A stretch of 11,614 nucleotides of DNA. It comes from DATJFH01 sp035495815 (lineage in GTDB: Bacteria > Acidobacteriota > Terriglobia > Bryobacterales > Bryobacteraceae). Positions 1-6,630 of the stretch are shown here, piece after piece. The stretch spans positions 1 to 11,614 of the forward strand of contig DATJFH010000257.1 in assembly GCA_035495815.1 (NCBI GenBank). Reading direction: 5' to 3'. Position 1 is the stretch's first letter; every line of letters starts with the position of its first letter. A model generated the notes under the pieces. That model did not search any database, was not told the DNA's origin, and saw nothing but the letters and a program-made list of their open reading frames with translations. The position numbers were made by a program, and so were the translations under genes.

Positions 1-1
1 C

Positions 2-3000
2 GTCACGCTCAAGAGCGTCCTCCAGAAGTACACCCGCGACACCGTCACCAGCAACGCCGGTGAGTACGCCATCCCCGCGCTCCCCCCCGGCGACTACGAG
101 CTCGTCGTCTCCGCCCCGGGCTTTCTCTCCGCCACCCGGACCGGTATCCGGCTCTCCTCCGGCCAGGCCAGCGCGCTCAACGTCCAGCTCTCCGTCGCCG
201 GCGCCACCGAGCAGATCACCGTCTCCGAAGCTCCCCCGCTGCTCGAGACCGCCAACGCCACCCTCGGAACCACACTCCCCGCCCGCCACGTCTCGCAGCT
301 GCCCATCCTCGGACGCAGCTTCCTCAATATGATCTTCCTCACCCCCGGCGTCGCGCCCGTGCCCCCCGCGGGCTCCACTACCAATTACAGCCCCGTCGGC
401 CAGTCCCTCATGCCCTCCGTCTACGGACAGCGGCAAAAGGATAACAACTTCACCATGGACGGCGTCGAAAACCGCGATCCCAACCTGCTGGGCGTGCCCC
501 TCTTCCCGCCTCCCGAAGCCATCGCCGAGATGAAGGTCGAATCCGGCGCCACCTCCGGCGTCTACGGACACGGCTCCGGAGCCACCGTGAACCTGGTCAC
601 CAAGTCCGGTACCAACCAGTGGCATGGCGACGGCTGGGAGTTCCTCCGCAACAACGTCCTCGACGCCCGCAGCTTCTTCCTCCCCACCATCGGCGCGTTC
701 CGCTGGAACCAGTTCGGCGGCGCCGTCGGCGGACCTCTCACCATTCCCCATCTGCTTTCCAAAGAGAACGGCTGGTATGTTTTCGGCTATTACGAAGGGG
801 TCCGCATCCGCCAGGCGTCGAACTTTCGCGGCTTCGTGCCCACCGCCGCCGAGCTCGCTGGCAATTTCGCCGGCGACCCGCCCATCTATAATCCCTTCAC
901 CACTACCCCCGGCCCAGGCGGAGGCCAGGTGCGCCAGCCCTTCCCCAACAACCAGATTCCCGCCAACCTCCTCAACCCCGCCTCCGTCCTGATCGCCACC
1001 ACGCTCTACCCGGCGCCTAATCTCCCTCCCAACCTCATCCCGGGCGTGAACTACCTGAACACCAGCCCGTCGGAAATCAACGGCGACCAGTGGAGCGCTC
1101 GCGTGGACCACCAGTTCGGTAAGAAGGACAGTTTCTTTTCCCGCTATTCCGAAGCCCGAAATCCCTCGCACGGCGTCGGCCTCCCCAGCATCCGATCCCA
1201 GACGCTCGCCCGCCTGACCAACATCGTCGTCAGCGACACCCATACTTTTTCCCCCAGCTTTCTCGTCACCGGCCGCTTCGGCATGAGCCGGGTCGACAAT
1301 CAGAGCTTCGTCTCCCTCGTCCCCGGCCTCGCCGAGAAAGCCGGCACCCTGGCCGCCTTCCCGCCCTTCCACGGCGATGAATCCATTCCGCCCCTCGGCA
1401 TTCCCGGCTTTACCGGCCTCAGCCAGGAGCGCGCCATTATCGGGCCCCTGTTCCAAAACGCCTGGACAGCCGACGGCCAGAAGATCGCCGGCTCGCATAC
1501 CGTCGAATTCGGCGGCGGTATCGTCCATACCAAGATCGACGTCGATAACCGCACCGCTTCGGTCAGCTTTTCCCCGAACCAGACATCCAACTTCGTTCCC
1601 AACACCGGCTTCTCCTTCGCCAGCTTCCTGCTCGGCGCGCCCGAATCGGCCAGCCGCAACGCCGGTAACACCGAAGGCCTCATGCACGGCAATACCTATT
1701 CCTGGTACCTGCAGGATACCTGGCGCGCTTCCCGCAAACTCACTTTCAACATGGGTGTCCGCTGGGACTACGCCAGCCCGCTCATCAACGACTACGGCCT
1801 CGGCACCTTCGTCCTCGAGACCGGCCAGTATGTCTGGGATCACAAGAACCCCATCTCCGGCGAGCCCGCCAACATTCGTCTCGCCGGCATTCCGCCGGAC
1901 CGCAACAACTTCGCCCCCCGCTTCGGCGTCGCCTACCAGCTCACGCCCCGCACCGTGATCCGCGCCGGCTTCGGACTCTTTTACAACGTGTTCGGCAGCA
2001 ACTACGTCCAGGCCCAGCAATCCGCCCGCGGCAACTGGCCGTTCGCTTTCCCGCAGGCGCTCACCGGCCTCAATACCGGCGTCCCCAACGTCCTGCTGCC
2101 CAACCCCTTCCCCGGACCGCCCACCGGATCCACCAGGCCGCTCGGCTGCCAGCAGTGCCTCAACGTCATCGAAAGCTCCTCCCGCACTCCCTACGTCGAG
2201 GAGTGGAGCTTTTCCATCCAGCGCCAGCTCTCGCCCTCGTGGGTGCTCGAAGCGGCTTACTTCGGCTCGCACGGAGTGAAGCTCGTCGGCCAGATCGTCG
2301 ACAACACCGCCGCCACTCCCGGCCCCGGACCCATCTCGGCCCGCCAGATCCGGCCGGAGTTCCCGCCCTACATCAACAACGGCTATAACGTCTTTCCCTC
2401 CTGGTACGACGGCGCCAGCCTCAAGCTCGAAAAACGGCTTTCCTTCGGACTCTCCTTCCTGGTCAGCTACACCTTCTCGAAGACCCTCGACGTCTCCGAC
2501 AACCTGTCCAACGCCAGCCTCGGCGGCAACCCTACCTCCAACGCCACCCGCTTCAATATCCGGCAGAACAAGGGCGTCGCCGGCTTCGACATCCCCCAGA
2601 ATTTCGTCGCCAGCATCGTCTACGCCGTCCCCGGCAGGACGCAGAACCGCTTCGCGAATGCCGTCGCCGCCGGATGGAATCTCTCCGCCATCGTCACCCA
2701 CTACAGCGGCCTGCCCTTCATGACCTTCCTCACCAGCGACGTTGCCAATATCGGCGCCGTCTCCGGCCGTTCCACGCAGTATCCGAACATCGTGGGCGAT
2801 CCCAACGCCATCGCCGGCCGCTCGCCGCAGCTGTGGTTCAATACCGCGGCCTTTGCCCAGCCGCCGCAGTTCACGTTCGGCAACGCCGGCCGCAACATTC
2901 TCCGCACCGACACCCTGAACAATCTCGACTTCTCGGTCTACAAGCGCTGGCCGTTCCTCGAAAGCCGCCACGTGGAGCTCCGAGCCGAGTTCTTCAACAT

Positions 3001-3121
3001 GCTGAACCATCCCAGCTTCGGTTATCCCGGCGTCTCGCTCGGCACCGCCCAGTTCGGCAAAATCTCGAATACCCGCAATGCGGGACGCCAGATCCAGCTG
3101 GCGTTCAAGGTGCGCTTCTAA
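2..3121 (+). CDS. TonB-dependent receptor-like outer-membrane protein with carboxypeptidase-regulatory-like domain (5' partial)
   Basis: The frame is open from base 2 to the TAA at 3119-3121, giving 1039 visible residues; the start and signal peptide lie outside the window. Residues 1 to about 75 look like the end of a carboxypeptidase-regulatory-like beta-sandwich (a GEYAIPALPPGDYELVV-type strand pattern). A plug domain follows: LPILGRSF at 100-107, a MDGVENRDP segment, and the highly typical YGHGSGATVNLVTKSGTNQ stretch from about residue 188. From about residue 230 the sequence is beta-barrel-like, with alternating hydrophobic/aromatic strands and Gly/Asn/Pro-rich loops. The protein ends in LAFKVRF; a C-terminal Phe is the usual signal for outer-membrane insertion by the Bam complex. 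The class is abundant in Acidobacteriota, where substrates are mostly unknown. The only cysteines seen are Cys716 and Cys719 (CQQC). An ATG at base 329 is internal, not the start. The downstream peptidase/hydrolase gene is probably co-transcribed and translationally coupled. Confidence 0.93.
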   Translation, partial: VTLKSVLQKYTRDTVTSNAGEYAIPALPPGDYELVVSAPGFLSATRTGIRLSSGQASALNVQLSVAGATEQITVSEAPPLLETANATLGTTLPARHVSQLPILGRSFLNMIFLTPGVAPVPPAGSTTNYSPVGQSLMPSVYGQRQKDNNFTMDGVENRDPNLLGVPLFPPPEAIAEMKVESGATSGVYGHGSGATVNLVTKSGTNQWHGDGWEFLRNNVLDARSFFLPTIGAFRWNQFGGAVGGPLTIPHLLSKENGWYVFGYYEGVRIRQASNFRGFVPTAAELAGNFAGDPPIYNPFTTTPGPGGGQVRQPFPNNQIPANLLNPASVLIATTLYPAPNLPPNLIPGVNYLNTSPSEINGDQWSARVDHQFGKKDSFFSRYSEARNPSHGVGLPSIRSQTLARLTNIVVSDTHTFSPSFLVTGRFGMSRVDNQSFVSLVPGLAEKAGTLAAFPPFHGDESIPPLGIPGFTGLSQERAIIGPLFQNAWTADGQKIAGSHTVEFGGGIVHTKIDVDNRTASVSFSPNQTSNFVPNTGFSFASFLLGAPESASRNAGNTEGLMHGNTYSWYLQDTWRASRKLTFNMGVRWDYASPLINDYGLGTFVLETGQYVWDHKNPISGEPANIRLAGIPPDRNNFAPRFGVAYQLTPRTVIRAGFGLFYNVFGSNYVQAQQSARGNWPFAFPQALTGLNTGVPNVLLPNPFPGPPTGSTRPLGCQQCLNVIESSSRTPYVEEWSFSIQRQLSPSWVLEAAYFGSHGVKLVGQIVDNTAATPGPGPISARQIRPEFPPYINNGYNVFPSWYDGASLKLEKRLSFGLSFLVSYTFSKTLDVSDNLSNASLGGNPTSNATRFNIRQNKGVAGFDIPQNFVASIVYAVPGRTQNRFANAVAAGWNLSAIVTHYSGLPFMTFLTSDVANIGAVSGRSTQYPNIVGDPNAIAGRSPQLWFNTAAFAQPPQFTFGNAGRNILRTDTLNNLDFSVYKRWPFLESRHVELRAEFFNMLNHPSFGYPGVSLGTAQFGKISNTRNAGRQIQLAFKVRF

Positions 3122-3124
3122 ATC

Positions 3125-5326
3125 ATGCTGGCCCTCTTCCTGCTCGCCGGCATCGGAGTCACCACCAATTTCGAAGGAGGCAACCTGGGCAAGGTGGAAC
3201 AGGTCTCCGCCACCCACCTGCGTTGCGCCGTGCAGGGACAGGCCGATCAGGACGGGCGCAACCGCCAGGCCGACTGGTATTACTTCAAGCTGGAGAATCT
3301 CCCCAGCCGGCAGGTCACCATCGACCTGGTGAATCTCGCCGGCGAGTACAACTACAAGAGCCCCGCCTACTCGGTCACCAAGGGTACGCGCCCCGTCTAT
3401 AGCTACGACGGCGTCAGTTGGCGCCACTTCACCGACAGCCAGGTCTCCTGGGACGAGCGCGAGCCGCACCTGACCGTGCAGTTCCTGCCCGAGCATGACC
3501 GCATGTGGATCGCGCATGTGCCTCCCTATACCAACCAGGACCTCGCCGCCCTGCTCGACGCCTTCCGCAATAGCCCCTATCTGGAACGGCAGGTGGTGGG
3601 CAAAACCGTCGACGGCCGCGACATGCCCCTCCTGACCATCACCAATTCCAAGATCCCCGAAGCCGGAAAGAAGGTGCTGTGGCTGATGTTCCGCCAGCAC
3701 GCTTGGGAGACCGGCACATCCTGGGTGGGCGACGGAGCGATCCGCTTCCTCCTCGCCGATGACGAGCGCGCCGCCCGCATCCGCGATCGCGTCATCGTCA
3801 AAATCTTTCCCATGGCCGACCCCGACGGCGTCGCCCGCGGCGGCGTCCGCTTCAATCGCAATGGCTACGATCTCAACCGCAACTGGGATACCCTCGACGC
3901 CGCTAAAATGCCCGAGATCGCCTCCCAGTACAAAGCCATCGCCGGCTGGCTCGACGCAGGCCACCGCCTGGACCTGTTTCTCTCCCAGCACAACACGGAA
4001 AAGAGCGAGTACCTCGAATCGGCCGCCGGCGACCAGGACCCGCTCGCGCGGCGCGTCTTTCAGTTGTTGAAAGAAACCACCACCTTCAACCCCACCTCCG
4101 CCCTCCGCTCCACCGGCGTCACCACCACTCCCGGCAAACCCGGCCGCATGACCGTGGCGCAGGGACTCTACCACCACCGTAAGATCCCCGCCATGCTGAT
4201 GGAGCAGATGATCGAATACAATCCCAAGCTCGGCCGCTGCCCCACCGTAATGGATCGCACCGAGTTCGGCGCCGGCCTGGTCCGGGCCATGGCTGAGGCG
4301 CTGACCGGAGGAGACGGCTACACCAGCCACCTCGAAGCCTACCTCGACCGCGCCGTACTCGCCTCGGAAGCCGCGCGCGGGAAGGCCTGGAATCGGAACT
4401 TCGCCTCCCTCGACGACTATCGCGTTTCCGTCGCGCCCAATCGCGCGCGTTTCATCGAAACGATCGGCGGCTTCGGCCGCTATGCGCGAACCCCGCTCGC
4501 CCCCCGTATCGAGCGCCTGAAGGGCCCGCCCGCCTTCACCGCCGAGCGCGTCACGTTACACGCGCTCCCGGACGTCGAGGTGTCCGGTGTGCTGCTGGTC
4601 CCCGCCGCGCCCGCCGGACGCAAACCCCTGGTCATCGTGCAGCACGGCATGGGCGGGACGCCCGAAGGCATCGCCGGGCTGACCGGAGAAGACGACAGCT
4701 ATCATCGGATCGGCCGCCGCCTGGCCGAGCGCGGCTTCGTCGTCTGGGTCAATAAGATGACCCAGGGCCAGGAGACCAAGTCGCGTCTCGACCGCAAGGC
4801 GCAGCTGGTCGGCCAGCGCCTCCAGGCGCTCGAGCAGTGGATTCTCCTGCGTGCCGTGGATTACCTGGTCACCCGCCCTGAAATTCTCCCGGAGCGTATC
4901 GCGATCTACGGCAAGTCCTGGGGCGGCCGCACCGCGCTCTACGCCGGCGCCATCGACGAGCGGATCTCGGCGGTGGTGGTTAACGGCCACTTCAATGAAA
5001 CCGTCCCCAAGATGTTGATGCGTTCCCCGCACTACACGGCCTACCTGCACACGAAGGAGGATTACGCCTTCTTCCCCAACCTCGCCAACGAATTCTCCGA
5101 CTCCGATATCGCCAGCCTGATCTGCCCGCGCGCGCTGTATATCGAGCAGGGCGCCCGCGACCCGGTGGTCTGGTATCCCATGGCGCGGAAGGAGTTCGAC
5201 GTCGTGCACGAGTACTATCGGAAGCTCCGCATCGCGGACCGCGCTGTCATGGAGGTCTTCGACGGCGTGCACGAGATTCACGGCGTCAACTCCGTCGCTT
5301 TCCTCGAGAAATGGCTCGTTAAATAA
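3125..5326 (+). CDS. M14 (cytosolic carboxypeptidase-like) zinc peptidase fused to a C-terminal alpha/beta-hydrolase
   Basis: This 733-residue protein has two catalytic domains. Residues about 15-135 resemble the beta-sandwich N-terminal domain of CCP/Nna1-like M14 peptidases (WYYFKL at 51-56). The M14 domain spans about 140-395. The zinc motif HAWE gives His192 and Glu195, followed by DPDGV (232-236), DLNRNW (249-254, with the substrate-binding Asn-Arg pair), a third zinc-ligand candidate His289 in SQHN, and a catalytic Glu candidate at 360 (AMLMEQM). Residues about 470-733 form an alpha/beta-hydrolase of the acetyl-xylan-esterase/dienelactone-hydrolase type: oxyanion region QHGMGG (506-511), nucleophile elbow GKSWGG (Ser598), acid candidate Asp679 (GARDP) and base candidate His716 or His719. 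The start is forced: an in-frame stop ends 3 nt upstream and this is the first ATG, with no clear Shine-Dalgarno, which points to coupling with the receptor gene. The N-terminus (MLALFLLAGIG) is a short hydrophobic stretch without the usual basic residues, so export is likely but not certain. The substrate is unknown. Confidence 0.9.
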   Translation: MLALFLLAGIGVTTNFEGGNLGKVEQVSATHLRCAVQGQADQDGRNRQADWYYFKLENLPSRQVTIDLVNLAGEYNYKSPAYSVTKGTRPVYSYDGVSWRHFTDSQVSWDEREPHLTVQFLPEHDRMWIAHVPPYTNQDLAALLDAFRNSPYLERQVVGKTVDGRDMPLLTITNSKIPEAGKKVLWLMFRQHAWETGTSWVGDGAIRFLLADDERAARIRDRVIVKIFPMADPDGVARGGVRFNRNGYDLNRNWDTLDAAKMPEIASQYKAIAGWLDAGHRLDLFLSQHNTEKSEYLESAAGDQDPLARRVFQLLKETTTFNPTSALRSTGVTTTPGKPGRMTVAQGLYHHRKIPAMLMEQMIEYNPKLGRCPTVMDRTEFGAGLVRAMAEALTGGDGYTSHLEAYLDRAVLASEAARGKAWNRNFASLDDYRVSVAPNRARFIETIGGFGRYARTPLAPRIERLKGPPAFTAERVTLHALPDVEVSGVLLVPAAPAGRKPLVIVQHGMGGTPEGIAGLTGEDDSYHRIGRRLAERGFVVWVNKMTQGQETKSRLDRKAQLVGQRLQALEQWILLRAVDYLVTRPEILPERIAIYGKSWGGRTALYAGAIDERISAVVVNGHFNETVPKMLMRSPHYTAYLHTKEDYAFFPNLANEFSDSDIASLICPRALYIEQGARDPVVWYPMARKEFDVVHEYYRKLRIADRAVMEVFDGVHEIHGVNSVAFLEKWLVK

Positions 5327-5393
5327 AAGAAATCTTCGGACTCCACAAGCTTGGCCATCAACTTGCTGCAAGGTAGTGGGATTGGAGTTCACC

Positions 5394-6389
5394 ATGAGAC
5401 TCTTACGGCTGACTGGCATTGCCACCGGTTTTTTGTTTCTCGGAACCGCGATTCCGATGTTCGCGCAGCGCGAGGCGGACAAGGATAAACAGGAGGAGAG
5501 GCGAGGCGACAGGAACCGTGGAGAGAAAGGCCAGGGCAGATTCGAGAGAGGCGCGCCGCAGCCCGGACAGCAACCCCCGCAGGCCAGGCGTCAGGAGCAA
5601 CAGCCGCCGCCGGAGGCCGAGCAGCAGCAGCAGCGGCAGGAGCGCCGGCAGCAGCAGGTTCAGCAGCAGCAGCAGGTGCAGCAGCAGGAAAGCGCACGGC
5701 AGGCCGAACAGCAGCGTCAGGAGCGCAGCCGCGCCCCGCAGGACGAGCGCCGTCAACAGCAGGTGCAGCAGCCGGAACAGCAGCGTCAGGAGCGCGAGCG
5801 CGCCCAGCAGGACGAGCGCCGGCAACAACAGATGCAGCAGCAGGCGGAACAGCAGCGTCAGGAGCGCAGCCGCGCTCAGCTTGAGCAGCAGCAGCGGCAG
5901 CAGCGCTCACGTAGTACGCAGCCGGAGCAGCAGTCGCGTCGGCAAATCGAGCCGCAGCGGCAGTACCCGGCCCAGCAGCGCACCCAGCAGCAGGCGCGCT
6001 CATGGCAGCAGCAGCAAGGCTGGCTCCGAAATGGCGGCTGGCAGGGCCGCAATAACTGGCAGCACAATCGCGCCCGGCACTGGGCCTCCGACCACCGGAC
6101 ATGGTCCCAGCGCGGCGGGTACGGCGGTTACTATATTCCCCAGGATCGTTTCCGGCTCTATTTCGGCAGCCATCACCCGTTCCGCCTGCGCGCCCGGCCG
6201 GTGATGTACATGGGCTATCCCCGTTTCGAATACGGCGGCTTCTCCTTCCTGCTCGTGGACCCCTGGCCGGAATACTGGTCCGATGACTGGTATGCCAACG
6301 ACGACCTTTTCATCGACTACGACGACGGCTACTACCTTCTCGACCGCAGGGACCCGCAGGTGAGACTCGCCGTCTCCGTCGTGCTATAG
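5394..6389 (+). CDS. Secreted Gln/Arg-rich low-complexity protein with aromatic-acidic C-terminal domain
   Basis: The protein has 331 residues and I recognise no named family. The ATG at 5394 is chosen over the in-frame GTG at 5376 because GGAG at 5384-5387 sits six bases upstream and a good signal peptide begins here: basic MRLLR, a hydrophobic core to about residue 20, and probable cleavage after MFA (residue 24). Residues about 27-200 are low complexity and dominated by Gln, Arg and Glu, with imperfect 23-24-residue repeats starting at residues 105, 128 and 152 (core EQQRQERSRA). This region is probably disordered or extended/helical. Residues about 205-331 differ: Trp/Asn/Gly-rich, then IPQDRFRLYFG, a Tyr/Phe-rich stretch, and a very acidic patch (YWSDDWYANDDLFIDYDDG, about 294-312) before a final hydrophobic strand. 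The C-terminal domain looks folded and conserved; a distant relation to RcnB-like periplasmic proteins is possible but not shown. The function is unknown; an envelope role is inferred from the signal peptide. Confidence 0.82.
   Translation: MRLLRLTGIATGFLFLGTAIPMFAQREADKDKQEERRGDRNRGEKGQGRFERGAPQPGQQPPQARRQEQQPPPEAEQQQQRQERRQQQVQQQQQVQQQESARQAEQQRQERSRAPQDERRQQQVQQPEQQRQERERAQQDERRQQQMQQQAEQQRQERSRAQLEQQQRQQRSRSTQPEQQSRRQIEPQRQYPAQQRTQQQARSWQQQQGWLRNGGWQGRNNWQHNRARHWASDHRTWSQRGGYGGYYIPQDRFRLYFGSHHPFRLRARPVMYMGYPRFEYGGFSFLLVDPWPEYWSDDWYANDDLFIDYDDGYYLLDRRDPQVRLAVSVVL
5706..5879 (+). repeat. In-frame tandem repeats within a CAG-rich tract
   Basis: Three copies of a unit beginning GAACAGCAGCGTCAGGAGCG start at 5706, 5775 and 5847, spaced 69 and 72 bases, both multiples of three. 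They encode the EQQRQER(S/E)RA core. The surrounding region, about 5610-5935, is dominated by CAG and CAG-like codons, with homopolymeric CAG runs near 5618-5632 and 5660-5690. The tract is prone to slippage or unequal recombination, but length changes would tend to keep the reading frame. Confidence 0.8.
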
Positions 6390-6418
6390 CGTTTATCCGC
6401 TTTCGCGGCGGCTGCCGT

Positions 6419-6447
6419 AACGGTCACGTCCCGTTCAAAAGTTTTTT
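6419..6447 (+). terminator. Weak terminator-like element after the Gln-rich gene
   Basis: An inverted repeat AACGG (6419-6423) / CCGTT (6431-6435) with a seven-base loop is followed by CAAAAG and then six T residues (6442-6447). The stem is short and the T run begins six bases after it, so this is only a marginal intrinsic terminator. Its place, 30 bases after the stop of the Gln-rich gene and before the next operon, is where a terminator would be expected. Confidence 0.35.
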
Positions 6448-6470
6448 CTGAGCCTTTCCATTCACATGCG

Positions 6471-6500
6471 GCGGGCTCCGGAGCTTCTCCCGGAGCCCGC
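6471..6500. other. Strong GC-rich inverted repeat (hairpin) in the 6390-6630 intergenic region
   Basis: GCGGGCTCCG (6471-6480) is a perfect reverse complement of CGGAGCCCGC (6491-6500). GAG (6481-6483) and CTC (6487-6489) extend the stem to 13 pairs, with a CTT loop and one bulged C. No T tract follows on either strand, so it is not a standard intrinsic terminator. It could be a transcript-end stabilising or pausing structure, a DNA dyad for a protein, or part of a dispersed intergenic repeat family. Confidence 0.7.
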
Positions 6501-6573
6501 CTGCTATCGTTACAGCGACGGTCCTGCTGCTCCGAATTCAACGGAATTCATCACATTCAACAGCCAGTCGATG

Positions 6574-6603
6574 TCGAAATTGGCTTTGATCGTCCGGTAT
6601 GAT
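6574..6603 (+). promoter_or_regulatory. Candidate sigma-70-like promoter for the serine hydrolase operon
   Basis: TCGAAA (6574-6579) and TATGAT (6598-6603) are separated by 18 bases and resemble -35 and -10 boxes with several mismatches. The predicted transcript would start near 6610, giving a leader of about 20 bases before the ATG at 6631. Two GAATTC palindromes lie just upstream, at 6534-6539 and 6544-6549. This rests on pattern matching alone. Confidence 0.3.
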
Positions 6604-6630
6604 GATCACTTGCCGTCCCGCGGCGACGCT

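Noticed and set aside
329..331. ATG at 329 as the start of the receptor
   Set aside because: The same frame is open back to base 2 and encodes a carboxypeptidase-regulatory-like segment and the beginning of the plug, so the ATG is internal.
5351..5379. TTGGCC-17-TAGTGG as a promoter for the Gln-rich gene
   Set aside because: The -10 box is poor and the predicted transcription start would fall on or beyond the ribosome site.
4556..5482. A 308-residue minus-strand frame opposite the alpha/beta-hydrolase domain
   Set aside because: The plus strand carries intact GKSWGG and Asp/His signatures; the minus frame has only Val/Asp/Gly-rich shadow composition.
5600..5940. CRISPR-like array suggested by the regular 69-72 base repeats
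   Set aside because: The repeats are in-frame coding sequence with Gln-rich, non-unique spacers, and no cas gene is present.
5389..6102. Minus-strand Ala-rich (237 aa) and Leu-rich (141 aa) frames opposite the Gln-rich gene
   Set aside because: They are the direct antisense of CAG repeats (CTG gives Leu, GCT/TGC give Ala/Cys). The plus strand has a ribosome site and signal peptide, so the antisense frames are artefacts.
6466..6630. N-terminal extension of the serine hydrolase from ATG 6466 or 6571
   Set aside because: The extension would cover the strong hairpin and candidate promoter, has no ribosome site, and would bury the signal peptide that begins at 6631.
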